Shown: positions 1 through 7,805 of the stretch, piece after piece
Layout of the letters: each line of letters opens with the position of its first letter
Position numbering within the stretch: the stretch's first letter is position 1
Source of the DNA: UMGS946 sp048421225
GTDB lineage: Bacteria > Bacillota > Clostridia > Christensenellales > CAG-138
Length of the DNA: 48,538 nucleotides
Reading direction: 5' to 3'
Assembly (NCBI GenBank): GCA_048421225.1
Contig: DBFNRV010000056.1
Coordinates: 1 to 48,538, forward strand
Position numbers and translations under genes: made by a program
Notes under the pieces: model-generated
Seen by the model: the letters and a program-made list of their open reading frames with translations, nothing else
Databases searched by the model: none
Told to the model about the DNA's origin: nothing

Positions 1-166
1 CAAGCTGATGTGCCAAGCGCCCAATATAATGGTTTAACTGCAAATGAAAATGTCAAATGCTTGCAAAGAAAAAGCCCACGTCAGACCAATTACTCCCTTT
101 ATTATATTAAAATAAGTGCAGATGTCAGAGTTAATTACTCTCTAACAACTACACTTTTATGGCACT

Positions 167-192
167 AAAAAGCCCCTTTGAAAGCGGCTTTT
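167..192 (-). terminator. Rho-independent terminator of the HTH gene
   Basis: Seen: the arms AAAAGCC and GGCTTTT form a short hairpin 27 bases past the stop of the minus-strand regulator. Read on the minus strand it ends in a run of five T. Nothing else is recognised between positions 1 and 218. Confidence 0.6.
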
Positions 193-218
193 AGAGATTA
201 TATATTCACGTGCCCCAT

Positions 219-803
219 TTATATCAGCTGATAAAACAACCCTGCGTTTGTGCTGTACCAAATCAGCGAGCCATGGCCGCGCTTTTGAAAGCGGCACTGC
301 AAATCCCATTCCGGATACTGCTTTACAAACTGAATCCTGTCGCTGTTGACAAGGGCCAAAAATGATATATAGTTATCCTTTCGCATCGGGTGGCCGCTTG
401 TAACGTACCAATCGTCCTCCACGGACTCAACGGTTAACCTCTGATCCTGAACCGCTTTTTTGGGTTCAAGCGGCTCGAGCATCCTGCCGCAGCATGATAT
501 CTGCGCGTTGCCTGTACATATGCTTACATTTGCGCATATTGGACAGACATAAAACTTTGATTTCTTCATATTTCCTCCTTCAAAGCTGTTTTCATCAAGC
601 CCTCCCTTCAACATATCCTTTATGTTGACCCCAAGGATATCTGAAAGACCCGTGATCAGCGAAACGTCGGGAAGCCCCAAACCGCGCTCCCACTTTGATA
701 TGGTCTTATCGCTTAACCCCAGCATGCCTGCCAGCTGCTTTTGCGTCAAATGCTTTTCATTCCTCAGGGTTCGGATTAGCATTCCGATCCTTGCGTAATC
801 CAT
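219..803 (-). CDS. XRE-family HTH regulator fused to a desulfoferrodoxin-like domain
   Basis: The protein has 194 residues. An N-terminal HTH_3 domain covers about residues 6-61, with the recognition-helix region SDKTISKWERG. After a linker comes a second part resembling desulfoferrodoxin. C87-x2-C90 and the pair C104-C105 match the four-cysteine rubredoxin-like iron site (centre I), and HPM at 138-140 matches the family's conserved HPM. The C-terminal motif that would be CNxHGxW in superoxide reductase reads STNAGLF here, so the Cys and His ligands of the catalytic iron are replaced by Ser184 and Ala187. The ATG at 803 is chosen because AAGGAGGT lies 8 bases upstream; an in-frame GTG at 812 lies inside that ribosome binding site. 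Inference: a DNA-binding protein that senses metal or redox state rather than an enzyme. It stands alone and its target is unknown. Confidence 0.85.
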   Translation of the reverse strand: MDYARIGMLIRTLRNEKHLTQKQLAGMLGLSDKTISKWERGLGLPDVSLITGLSDILGVNIKDMLKGGLDENSFEGGNMKKSKFYVCPICANVSICTGNAQISCCGRMLEPLEPKKAVQDQRLTVESVEDDWYVTSGHPMRKDNYISFLALVNSDRIQFVKQYPEWDLQCRFQKRGHGSLIWYSTNAGLFYQLI

Positions 804-823
804 CGTCGTCACCTCCTTATATC

Positions 824-851
824 ATTCTAGCAGAGAACGCATACAAAACAA
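824..851 (-). promoter_or_regulatory. Putative promoter of the HTH regulator
   Basis: On the minus strand, TTGTTT (851-846) and TAGAAT (829-824) are separated by 16 bases, directly upstream of the ribosome binding site. The -35 is a weak match to consensus. Confidence 0.35.
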
Positions 852-1494
852 TAAACGCTCCGTAGAGTCCTTTAATTATATACAGATATTGTGTGATTAA
901 TCTTGCCGCTTGTCATTAACGGAATTTTAGCTGTTTTGCTCCCCCTATAACAATACGCTAGCATTATATTGAAAACAGCTCGGCTCTCTAGCCGTATATC
1001 CTTTGTTCATGTTGATTTTATCGTCGGAATCGCCCTCATTTATATTATGACGTAGCTATTATAGCCGCATTTTTAGATAAATATTTAAGTGAACTAATGT
1101 ATAACATATATTTGTTGGTGAATAGGCCCTTAAACATTATAGGTCCCAAAATTATGTCTAAGTTGACACCAATTATGAACGCAAATATTGCGGCATATCA
1201 GCAATAGCCGGCAATTAATCCCCAGTTTTATAGGGCCGCTTATAATAGGCCCTATCCTTTCGGTTTAAGTTTGCAGGGTTTCATGCTTTTTTAAACAGGG
1301 TGTATGATTACACAATTATGAGCTTTAGCGCCATCGGCCCCACCATGATTGCATAGCCTAGTGCGGTATCGCAGTTTTTGATAAATATTAAGGTGCTTAA
1401 TTTCTCAAGAACTTTTGCTTCCAAAGAACTGCAAAAAAGGAACAGAATCAAAGTAAGAGTGCGCCTGCAAAGGCGGGCCCCGAGTCAGGTTTTA
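852..1494. other. Long AT-rich intergenic region
   Basis: About 640 bases without a convincing gene on either strand. The only structure seen is a hairpin with 8-bp arms (ATAGGGCC/GGCCCTAT, 1230-1237 and 1248-1255, loop 10). It has no clear T tract, so it may be a weak terminator or a decayed element. No RNA family is recognised. Confidence 0.5.
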
Positions 1495-1932
1495 CTATAA
1501 CGACAATTCTATCTCATCAATTCCGTTTGGAACGTGCTTTCTGTTTCCTGTCGATGAAAAACCATTTTTTTGATAGAGTGCCAATACTGCGGTGTTATTC
1601 TCCAAAATCCACAGCGTCGGTTTCCCTGAACACTGATTTATCGCAAATTGCAGCAATTGCGTGCCATAGCCTTTATGCTGCTGTTCTGGTAAAACATACA
1701 GGTCTTCAATCAGACAATCCCTTATGGAAACGATTCCGACCGGGATGTCCTGAACCAACATATATACGTTACTTCCTTCCGCGATTTTCCCGCGAAGGTA
1801 TTCTGTCTGACGCTGGGCCGTGTGCCGCGCTATAAACTCAGGGCTGCAAAACGCTTTGTGCGATTCTTTCCACGATGCAGCGTGAATCGCTCCGGCAATG
1901 GAAATATTTCTATCGTCTATCTGAATAACCAT
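1495..1932 (-). CDS. GNAT family N-acetyltransferase
   Basis: A protein of 145 residues with the GNAT fold signature. The acetyl-CoA-binding motif A reads EDLYVLPEQQHKGYGTQLL (Q-x-x-G-x-G type) in the middle, and the C-terminal strand-helix reads NNTAVLALYQKNGF, typical of motif B. The family transfers acetyl groups from acetyl-CoA to amines; the substrate cannot be inferred. The start is ATG with AGAGGG upstream. It is a single gene between two regulatory genes, with a hairpin terminator region upstream, so it is probably transcribed alone. Confidence 0.85.
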   Translation of the reverse strand: MVIQIDDRNISIAGAIHAASWKESHKAFCSPEFIARHTAQRQTEYLRGKIAEGSNVYMLVQDIPVGIVSIRDCLIEDLYVLPEQQHKGYGTQLLQFAINQCSGKPTLWILENNTAVLALYQKNGFSSTGNRKHVPNGIDEIELSL

Positions 1933-2124
1933 TTTTCCGTTTACCCTCTAATGAATTTTCAAACCTATTATAATGCTTTATTGAGCTTGACTCCAGTGGT
2001 TAAAGCAAACATACAAAGAAAAAGCCGTAGGCCGCCCGGGTTCGTTTTACACATGTTCGTGTTCCGGTACCGCGCCTCACTTGAAGTGGATTTCGAATGC
2101 CATTACCGCATCCTTGAAAGCATA

Positions 2125-2166
2125 AAAGAAGCCTCTCTTGTCTTGGTAGACAAAAGAGGTTTCTTT
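2125..2166. terminator. Strong hairpin terminator, AraC side
   Basis: 18-bp arms with only two G:T-type mismatches enclose a 6-base loop (2143-2148). The A-rich and T-rich flanks make it work in either direction; on the minus strand it lies 110 bases past the AraC stop. The rest of the 344-base gap (1933-2276) shows nothing recognisable. Confidence 0.7.
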
Positions 2167-2276
2167 CATTAAAATAGACGCCTGCTTTGATGCCAAAGGG
2201 ACATAGCGCCGACTTTTCGTTAAATGGTTTATGAATAATTAAAGTGTGAACATGACCAGCTCACCGATACTTGATA

Positions 2277-3149
2277 TTACTTATTTTTCAGCTCAACGGG
2301 TATCCAAACTTCGTAATACCGCTTTTTCTGGCGTAGGCTGCGATCCGTCCACAGATGCGGCACCTCGATTGCAAGGGGGCACTTCTGCCTATACGCAGAT
2401 GCCGGAATCCAGGAGTCGGATATCAGTTCAAACAATTTGGGAAATTCCTCCCAAGCGAGTCCGACGCATTCCGTTTTGAAAGCCGCATATGTACCGGCAG
2501 GAATTATTCGCATCTTAAATGCGGTGTCCTTAACATCTGCCCTTTCACGGGCGATCATATACTTGCCGTCCTGCCATACGCCATACCAAACGCCATCGTA
2601 GGATGTACTTCCCAAATGATCCCAGCTACCTTCGCAGAGCTGAGCCGGAACGTCATCGCAATCATCCGCCCACATTGAATGGCGAAGTTCTTCGGGGGTT
2701 TTATATCCCTGTCCTTCGTACTGCTTTGATGCTCCGTAAACCTTGATGTCAGGCAGCTCGATAGTTCTAAAATCCATTTCTTTTTCTCCTTTGATCATGA
2801 TGTGAAGGGAAGCAGGTGGATATACTTTGATTGAACCTCCGTTTTTTCGATAGGCGGACGGTGTAATACCGTGTTGCTTCGCAAATGCTCTTGAGAAGGC
2901 TGCAGCACTGTCGTATCCATATTTTATGGCGATGTCGATGATATAATCATTGCTGTGCTGTAAATTCTGCGCTGCGAGAGTTAAGCGTCTGCGCCGTACA
3001 TATTCAGTCAGCGTCATGCCAGTCATATAACTAAAGAACCGAATAAAACTGTCTGCTGTTACGCGGGCCAATCGGGCAGCTTCACCGATATCGAACCCTG
3101 TGCACAAATTCGTCTCAATAATGGCAAAGGCCGATAACAGGAAGCCCAT
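2277..3149 (-). CDS. AraC-family regulator with GyrI-like effector domain
   Basis: A protein of 290 residues. The N-terminal 100 residues are an AraC-type double HTH; EYVRRRRLTLAAQNLQ and the second HTH ending in GITPSAYRKNGG are characteristic. Residues from about 125 to the end match the GyrI-like/integron-associated effector domain (begins MDFRTIELPDIKVYGASKQY, ends YYEVWIPVE), which in relatives binds small drug-like molecules. The N-terminus is a few residues shorter than family members, and the ATG at 3149 has no clear Shine-Dalgarno, so the start may be wrong or the end eroded. A nested inverted repeat lies just upstream. No obvious efflux gene is adjacent. Confidence 0.8.
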   Translation of the reverse strand: MGFLLSAFAIIETNLCTGFDIGEAARLARVTADSFIRFFSYMTGMTLTEYVRRRRLTLAAQNLQHSNDYIIDIAIKYGYDSAAAFSRAFAKQHGITPSAYRKNGGSIKVYPPASLHIMIKGEKEMDFRTIELPDIKVYGASKQYEGQGYKTPEELRHSMWADDCDDVPAQLCEGSWDHLGSTSYDGVWYGVWQDGKYMIARERADVKDTAFKMRIIPAGTYAAFKTECVGLAWEEFPKLFELISDSWIPASAYRQKCPLAIEVPHLWTDRSLRQKKRYYEVWIPVELKNK

Positions 3150-3159
3150 AATACATAAA

Positions 3160-3206
3160 ACTGGACACCCACTCTGATACCCACTGTATCAAAATTGACG
3201 TCCAGT
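3160..3206. promoter_or_regulatory. Nested inverted repeat upstream of the AraC-type gene
   Basis: Outer arms ACTGGAC (3160-3166) and GTCCAGT (3200-3206) enclose inner arms TGATAC (3175-3180) and GTATCA (3186-3191), with 8-base spacers on both sides and a 5-base core. It sits 11 bases before the AraC-type start codon. It could be an autoregulatory operator or a structured leader; this is inference from position and symmetry. Confidence 0.4.
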
Positions 3207-3369
3207 ATGGTCCGAGTGGAATTATAGGACCTGGAGAAGCCCAGTCATATCCATGGTTTGTAGGCAATCGGCAAGCTATATTTGCTCACATGTGTCGCTT
3301 ATCTATCATATGATGACAGGGAGGCAGACGCAGGCTGTTTCTTAAATTTTGGAGAAAGAAGAGTATTAT

Positions 3370-3735
3370 ATGGACTATATGCAATCAGGTAACTGTGAGT
3401 GCCGGCCAGACCGGCCCATGGAGCAGACCCATGTTCATGAGGTGCTGGGCAGCGTTCAAATTGCTGAAGCCAAAACAGACCCTCACAATCATAGGTTTGC
3501 AGTTGTATCCGGCGAGGTAATTCCTATCGGAATGGGCGACCATGTCCATCAAGTGAAATTTAGAACGGATTTTTATGAGGATCATTTCCACGAATTCTGT
3601 GGCAGGACGCGGGGAGCCATCCCAGTCGGAGATGGTCGACATGTCCATTTTTTGGATTCCATCACTGAGCAAAGTGAAGGTCACAGGCATAAATTCAGGG
3701 TTTCCACTTTGATTAATGATCCTATTGGGGAGTAA
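3370..3735 (+). CDS. YmaF family His-rich protein
   Basis: A protein of 121 residues with six HxH motifs at fairly regular intervals: HVH 21-23, HNH 39-41, HVH 58-60, HFH 72-74, HVH 91-93 and HRH 105-107. This repeat and the end STLINDPIGE match the YmaF family known from Bacillus and Clostridia, whose function is not established. The spacing of His pairs suggests a beta-repeat protein that binds metal ions (inference). No signal peptide is seen. The ATG at 3370 has AAGAAGAG just upstream; a TTG at 3349 and an ATG at 3379 are alternatives. It appears monocistronic. Confidence 0.75.
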   Translation: MDYMQSGNCECRPDRPMEQTHVHEVLGSVQIAEAKTDPHNHRFAVVSGEVIPIGMGDHVHQVKFRTDFYEDHFHEFCGRTRGAIPVGDGRHVHFLDSITEQSEGHRHKFRVSTLINDPIGE

Positions 3736-3833
3736 GTTCCAAATATCATAAAAGCTTTATCAGCATAAAAAGAATCAGATAGCCAATCATTTTGTGTTTG
3801 TAGAGCAGTTTACAAAGCCGCTTTTAGAAAACT

Positions 3834-3867
3834 GTCAAGGCCGTCGACAAAAGCCGACGGCCTTGAC
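3834..3867 (-). terminator. Terminator of tRNA-Leu
   Basis: A perfect 13-bp stem (GTCAAGGCCGTCG and its complement) with an 8-base loop starts 5 bases past the encoded CCA of the minus-strand tRNA. A TTTT run follows on the minus strand. Confidence 0.85.
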
Positions 3868-3871
3868 CAAG

Positions 3872-3954
3872 TGGTGCGGTCGATGGGACTTGAACCCATA
3901 CGGTCTCCCATACGCCCCTCAAACGTACGCGTCTGCCTGTTCCGCCACGACCGC
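3872..3954 (-). tRNA. tRNA-Leu (anticodon GAG)
   Basis: The gene folds as a class II tRNA on the minus strand. The acceptor stem is GCGGTCG/CGACCGC, the anticodon loop is TTGAGGG with anticodon GAG, there is a long variable arm, and the T arm is TGGG-TTCAAGT-CCCA. The 3' CCA is encoded (3872-3874). It has its own consensus promoter and terminator. Confidence 0.95.
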
Positions 3955-3977
3955 AGATCAATTTGCCTGCGAAACAT

Positions 3978-4006
3978 ATTATAATGTCTGACCGATTCAT
4001 TGTCAA
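3978..4006 (-). promoter_or_regulatory. Consensus sigma-70 promoter of tRNA-Leu
   Basis: On the minus strand, a perfect TTGACA (4006-4001) and a perfect TATAAT (3983-3978) are 17 bases apart. The -10 lies 24 bases upstream of the tRNA 5' end. Confidence 0.9.
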
Positions 4007-4119
4007 TATTAATTTTAGATATTACAAATATTTGTGAAACCACTTGCGAACCCGCTCCACTTGCTGCTATGCTGTTCTTGAATTTTGCATAAAGTAGAAT
4101 CTACGCGGGAGGAAACGCT

Positions 4120-4410
4120 ATGATTAAGCACATTGTATGCTATAAGCTTAAAGACGGCAGCAGGCCGGCTGCCGAAAAGGTGCGTCGGGTCCTTATGTCC
4201 ATGGATGGGAGGGTTCCGATGATACGCGGCATTAACGTTGGCATCGACCTTATCCATTCTGAACGTTCATATGATTTAGTGCTAGAAGTGATTTTAGACA
4301 ATCTCGAGGCGCTTGAAGCATACCAGGAAAATCCCTATCACAAGAACACTGTCAAGCCGTTTATGCATAACGTGCGCGAAAGCAGCGTTTCAGTTGACTA
4401 TATTATTTGA
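4120..4410 (+). CDS. Dabb family (stress-responsive A/B barrel) protein
   Basis: A 96-residue protein. It starts MIKHIVCYKLKDG, with the conserved His of the Dabb barrel, and contains SYDLVLEVILDN and an AYQENPYHKNTVKPF segment typical of the family's C-terminal strand-helix. Dabb proteins are small dimeric ferredoxin-like barrels of unclear role in bacteria. A good site, GGGAGGAAACGCT, precedes the ATG. The flanking genes face other partners, so it is probably transcribed alone. Confidence 0.8.
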   Translation: MIKHIVCYKLKDGSRPAAEKVRRVLMSMDGRVPMIRGINVGIDLIHSERSYDLVLEVILDNLEALEAYQENPYHKNTVKPFMHNVRESSVSVDYII

Positions 4411-4491
4411 TGTCAAGCCGCCCAGCTAACAGTGTAGCAACCTGTGCATAATATCCCCTAAAATGGGAATTATATCCTATGGGGTGATAAT

Positions 4492-5337
4492 ATGAACAAC
4501 CGTATTCTTCTAAAACGATATTATAAGAACAGGCTGTATAAAAACCGAACGGTTTTTGCACGCGCTCTGGATTTTATAGTACTCAGGCTAATTATATTCG
4601 CAGCCTTGTACCTGTGGTTCAAATCGAACAATACGCCCAGCGGTCTGTCCGTAACGCTGTCAGTTATCGTTACGCTCATGTGCTCTGTGGCCATTGAGCT
4701 GATAAAGAGCATGCGTCTTGACAGATTTATAAAAAAGGAGCGCATCCGGCTTAAGCGCGAGCACGCCCTTCAGACGCTTCTAGTATTGGACAGGAGCGAA
4801 TTTGCCCGCATGGCCAGGTTTTGCTTTGAACGCGCAGAGGACGAGGGCTTGCTCTTTGCTGTGCAAAAGGCCGCCCCTCTTGACCCCGACGACGTACTTC
4901 GCGCGTATAGAATGGCAAAGCAAAAGCAGGTTGACACTATACACGTTTTCTCCGCTACAAGCGCAAGCGATAGTGCGGTAAAGATGGCAGGACGGTTTAA
5001 CGATATTGATGTTAACCTGCACGGACCCGACGACATTTTGGAGTATGCTGACGAACTTGGCCTGTATGTTGATGAGGAAACGCTTGAAGCGGCCCTGATA
5101 GATGGCATGATTGAAGAAAAGCGAAACAGAAGAAAGAAAAAAATGGTGGTATTTACCTCGGCAAGGGCAAGGAATTACCTTTTGATAGCTCTAGGGCTTA
5201 TAGCATTGTCCTTTACCACCCGCTTTGCTCTGTATTACAGGCTTATGGCCGGCATATGCATAACCTTCGCCGGACTGTCATGGTGGACGGATCACGCTTT
5301 GGTCTCAAAAGGCGACGAAAACGCCTCCGCAGGTTAA
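4492..5337 (+). CDS. Membrane protein with a restriction-endonuclease-like soluble core
   Basis: A 281-residue protein with two predicted membrane segments near the N-terminus (about 26-44 and 50-70), a soluble middle (75-215), a basic stretch EEKRNRRKKKM, and two more segments (about 226-243 and 246-264). The middle region runs LLFAVQKAAPLDPDDVL, then KQKQVDTIHVFSATSASDSA, then a short DDILEYADELGL helix. That order and spacing recall Mrr/PD-(D/E)xK-like domains found in membrane proteins. The catalytic acidic residues are not clearly present, so nuclease activity should not be assumed. GGGGTGATA precedes the ATG. It ends at a bidirectional terminator facing yhbY. Confidence 0.55.
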   Translation: MNNRILLKRYYKNRLYKNRTVFARALDFIVLRLIIFAALYLWFKSNNTPSGLSVTLSVIVTLMCSVAIELIKSMRLDRFIKKERIRLKREHALQTLLVLDRSEFARMARFCFERAEDEGLLFAVQKAAPLDPDDVLRAYRMAKQKQVDTIHVFSATSASDSAVKMAGRFNDIDVNLHGPDDILEYADELGLYVDEETLEAALIDGMIEEKRNRRKKKMVVFTSARARNYLLIALGLIALSFTTRFALYYRLMAGICITFAGLSWWTDHALVSKGDENASAG

Positions 5338-5354
5338 ATCCTTATAGAAATAAT

Positions 5355-5397
5355 AAAAAGGGCCGGCGTAGTTGTATACATCCGCGGCCCCTTTTTT
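5355..5397. terminator. Bidirectional terminator between convergent genes
   Basis: AAAAAGGGCC-GGCG pairs with CGC-GGCCCCTTTTTT around a loop of about 14 bases. A-run and T-run flanks serve both the plus-strand membrane gene and the minus-strand yhbY. Confidence 0.8.
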
Positions 5398-5409
5398 ATT
5401 TTAGCTGGG

Positions 5410-5703
5410 CTAGTCAAGCTCGATATGCTTTCCTTCCCTTGACCGCCTGTATATTACAAATTTGCGTCCGATGCACTGCACCGGCTCAGCGCGCAGCCTC
5501 TCAGCGAGTACTTCGCACAGCTCCCTCACGTCCTCAGAACAGGTTTCGAGTACGGATATCTTAATTAGCTCCCGCGCTTCCAATACGTTGTCCAATTCAT
5601 CCGTTATAACGGGGGTAAGCCCTCCCTTTCCTATTTGAAATACGGGCTGCATCCCATTCGACATAGCGCGGAGACGCGCTCTTTCCTTACTTGTAATCTT
5701 CAT
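5410..5703 (-). CDS. yhbY: CRS1/YhbY family RNA-binding protein
   Basis: A protein of 97 residues covering the whole CRM domain. MKITSKERARLRAMSNGMQP starts it, IGKGGLTPVITDEL is the GxxG-type RNA-contact loop, and ELIKISVLE and CIGRKFVIYRRS follow. YhbY-type proteins associate with pre-50S ribosomal subunits. AGGGGGT precedes the ATG and only 13 bases separate it from the obg stop, which fits co-transcription with obg and nth and a shared role in ribosome assembly. It ends with TAG. Confidence 0.93.
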   Translation of the reverse strand: MKITSKERARLRAMSNGMQPVFQIGKGGLTPVITDELDNVLEARELIKISVLETCSEDVRELCEVLAERLRAEPVQCIGRKFVIYRRSREGKHIELD

Positions 5704-5716
5704 ATCGTCATACCCC

Positions 5717-6985
5717 CTATTCTACAAAATCAAATTCCCATTCGCCCATTCGCACAGTGCTGTTTTCTCTAGCCCCTGCCTCCCTCAGGGCGTTGATTAT
5801 ACCCTCGCGTATGAGGTACTGCTGAAAACGCCTCATGGATTCCTCATCGTCGGCATTCGTGGTATCAAGTATATATTCCACTGTGCCGCCCTCTACAACA
5901 TAGACATCCCCGTCCCTGCTGATTTCAAAACCCTTTTCATACCGGTCTGCGGCGGTTATCTCTTCCTCTTCAAACTCGTAAGTTTTTGGAAGCTTATCAA
6001 GCGTTTTTACAATCTCGTCCAATAAGGGTTCAAAGCCCTGCGCCGTGGCGGCGGATACGGGAAAAATCTTGACATTTCTGTCCTTAAGCTCTTCTCTAAA
6101 AAGCTCTAGGTAAACGTCAGCGCCAGTTATATCCATCTTATTTGCCGCCACAATCTGCACAAGCTCATACAGGCGATCGCTGTACCGCTTTAATTCGTCA
6201 TTTATTCTGTAATAGTCCTCTATCGGGTCCCTTTCCTCTGAACCGGAAATATCAAGGACATGCACAAGCATTCTGGTTCTCTCTATATGCCTTAAAAAAT
6301 CGTGGCCCAATCCCGCGCCTTCCGCCGCGCCTTCAATAAGACCCGGTATATCCGCAAGTACGAACGTGCGGTCATAGCGCTTAACTACGCCAAGATTTGG
6401 CGTTAAAGTTGTAAAATGATAGTTCGCGATTTTGGGCCTTGCGCTTGTAAGCACCGATAATATGGTTGACTTTCCCACGTTTGGAAGCCCTATGAGTCCT
6501 ACGTCGGCAATCGTCTTGAGCTCAAGCTCAATCTCCCTGTCAAGCGTTTTTATGCCTGGCTGCGCAAACCTCGGAGCCTGCCTGGTAGGTGTTGCAAACC
6601 TGGCGTTGCCCTTGCCTCCCCTTCCCCCTTTAAGTACTTCGCGCCTTCTATTTGGTCTGTTCATGTCGGCGATGATCTTTCCGCTCTCAACATCGCGCAC
6701 GAGCGTGCCTACAGGCACCTTTATGATCAGATCTTCGCCGTTTTTTCCGCGCTGAAGCTGAGACCTGCCGTTTTCCCCCTTCTGTGCGCGGTAATGGCGC
6801 ATAAATTTAAAATCAAGCAGGGTATTCATTCCCTCGTCGGCTTCAAATATTACGCTCCCTCCGCTGCCGCCGTCGCCGCCGTCCGGCCCTCCGCGCTGCA
6901 CATACTTTTCGCGGTGGAACGAGGCGCATCCGTCGCCGCCGTCACCGGACTTTATTATAATTTTGGCTTTATCTACAAATTGCAT
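5717..6985 (-). CDS. obg: GTPase Obg/CgtA
   Basis: A protein of 422 residues. The N-terminal Gly-rich Obg fold (1-157) has the GDGGDG and GGDGG repeats. The G domain starts near 158, with G1 GLPNVGKST, G3 DIPGLIEGA, G4 NKMD and G5 SAA. A C-terminal OCT domain follows (about 345-422). It binds the 50S subunit and couples GTP level to ribosome assembly and stress. The start is ATG at 6985, the family's MQFVDKAKI; longer in-frame readings begin inside nth and lack a binding site. The ATG follows the nth stop by two bases with no clear Shine-Dalgarno, so translation is probably coupled to nth. It ends with TAG. Confidence 0.95.
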   Translation of the reverse strand: MQFVDKAKIIIKSGDGGDGCASFHREKYVQRGGPDGGDGGSGGSVIFEADEGMNTLLDFKFMRHYRAQKGENGRSQLQRGKNGEDLIIKVPVGTLVRDVESGKIIADMNRPNRRREVLKGGRGGKGNARFATPTRQAPRFAQPGIKTLDREIELELKTIADVGLIGLPNVGKSTILSVLTSARPKIANYHFTTLTPNLGVVKRYDRTFVLADIPGLIEGAAEGAGLGHDFLRHIERTRMLVHVLDISGSEERDPIEDYYRINDELKRYSDRLYELVQIVAANKMDITGADVYLELFREELKDRNVKIFPVSAATAQGFEPLLDEIVKTLDKLPKTYEFEEEEITAADRYEKGFEISRDGDVYVVEGGTVEYILDTTNADDEESMRRFQQYLIREGIINALREAGARENSTVRMGEWEFDFVE

Positions 6986-6987
6986 CT

Positions 6988-7665
6988 TTACAGGGCGCTC
7001 GGCTCGCCGGCCGCTTCCGCCCGTACCTCCGTTCTTTCCGCATAGTGCCTGCAAACGCTTTTAAGCGTGCATTCGTCGCATTTTGGCTTTTTTGACGAGC
7101 ATACGCGCCTTCCGTGAAATATAAGCCAATGGTGCGCTATCGACCACTTATCCTCCGGTATGTTTTCCATAAGCTGCTTCTCTATTTTCAGCACATCGGT
7201 TGAGTCGGCAAGCCCCAGCCTGTTGCTGACCCTTGCCACATGCGTATCAACAGCTATGGCCGGCTTTTTAAAGGCGTTTGACAGCACCACGTTGGCGGTC
7301 TTCCTGCCCACTCCGGGGAGGGACACAAGTTCATCCATTGTTTGGGGAACCTCGCCGCCATAGCTTGAAACCAGTATATTGCAGGTTGCAAGTATATTCT
7401 TCCCCTTTGTGTTGAAAAATCCGCATGGCCTTATATATTGGCTCAACTCATCCTGCGACAGCCTAGCCATGCTTTCCGCGTCGGGATAGTCCCTAAACAG
7501 CGCCTCGGTACACCTGTTGACCTGCTTGTCCGTACACTGGGCGCTTAAAATAGTTGCAATAAGCAATTCAAAAGGGTTTTTGAATTTTAGTTCCGGCGCC
7601 GCGTCAGGGTGAGCCTCACCAAGCAGCCGTAAAACCTCGTTGCAATGTTGCGTATCGTAATGCAT
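6988..7665 (-). CDS. nth: Endonuclease III (DNA glycosylase/AP lyase)
   Basis: A 225-residue protein of normal family length. The helix-hairpin-helix reads LPGVGRKTANVVLSNAF and includes the catalytic Lys; the catalytic Asp is in IAVDTHVAR. A C-terminal iron-sulphur loop has the exact C-x6-C-x2-C-x5-C spacing (CSSKKPKCDECTLKSVC). It removes oxidised pyrimidines and nicks the abasic site. The start is ATG at 7665, six bases after GGAGG; an in-frame extension upstream lacks a site. It is the first gene of nth-obg-yhbY and has a promoter just upstream. Confidence 0.95.
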   Translation of the reverse strand: MHYDTQHCNEVLRLLGEAHPDAAPELKFKNPFELLIATILSAQCTDKQVNRCTEALFRDYPDAESMARLSQDELSQYIRPCGFFNTKGKNILATCNILVSSYGGEVPQTMDELVSLPGVGRKTANVVLSNAFKKPAIAVDTHVARVSNRLGLADSTDVLKIEKQLMENIPEDKWSIAHHWLIFHGRRVCSSKKPKCDECTLKSVCRHYAERTEVRAEAAGEPSAL

Positions 7666-7692
7666 ATTATCCTCCAATGCTTTTCCCATTTG

Positions 7693-7721
7693 ATTATATA
7701 CGCTTCCTGTCAAATTCACAA
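7693..7721 (-). promoter_or_regulatory. Promoter of nth-obg-yhbY
   Basis: On the minus strand, TTGTGA (7721-7716) and TATAAT (7698-7693) are separated by 17 bases. The site lies 28 bases upstream of the nth ATG, so the leader would be short. Confidence 0.65.
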
Positions 7722-7746
7722 GCATTCTAATTAAGACAAGAAACAC

Positions 7747-7766
7747 GCCCGGCGCGCTTGCCGGGC
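7747..7766 (-). terminator. Hairpin terminator of the Met/Gly-rich protein gene
   Basis: GCCCGGC and GCCGGGC form a perfect 7-bp stem with a 6-base loop. On the minus strand GTGTTTCTTGTCTT follows. It separates the upstream small gene from the nth promoter. Confidence 0.6.
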
Positions 7767-7805
7767 ATGTCGTTTTCTGGAGGATATTACTATAAATAAT
7801 GTATG

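Noticed and set aside
3810..4043. Open frames overlapping tRNA-Leu on the minus strand
   Set aside because: They cover the tRNA gene and its terminator; the RNA gene fully explains the sequence.
6142..7045. Open frames on the plus strand inside obg and nth
   Set aside because: They run opposite to highly conserved coding sequence, have no ribosome binding sites and show no family features.
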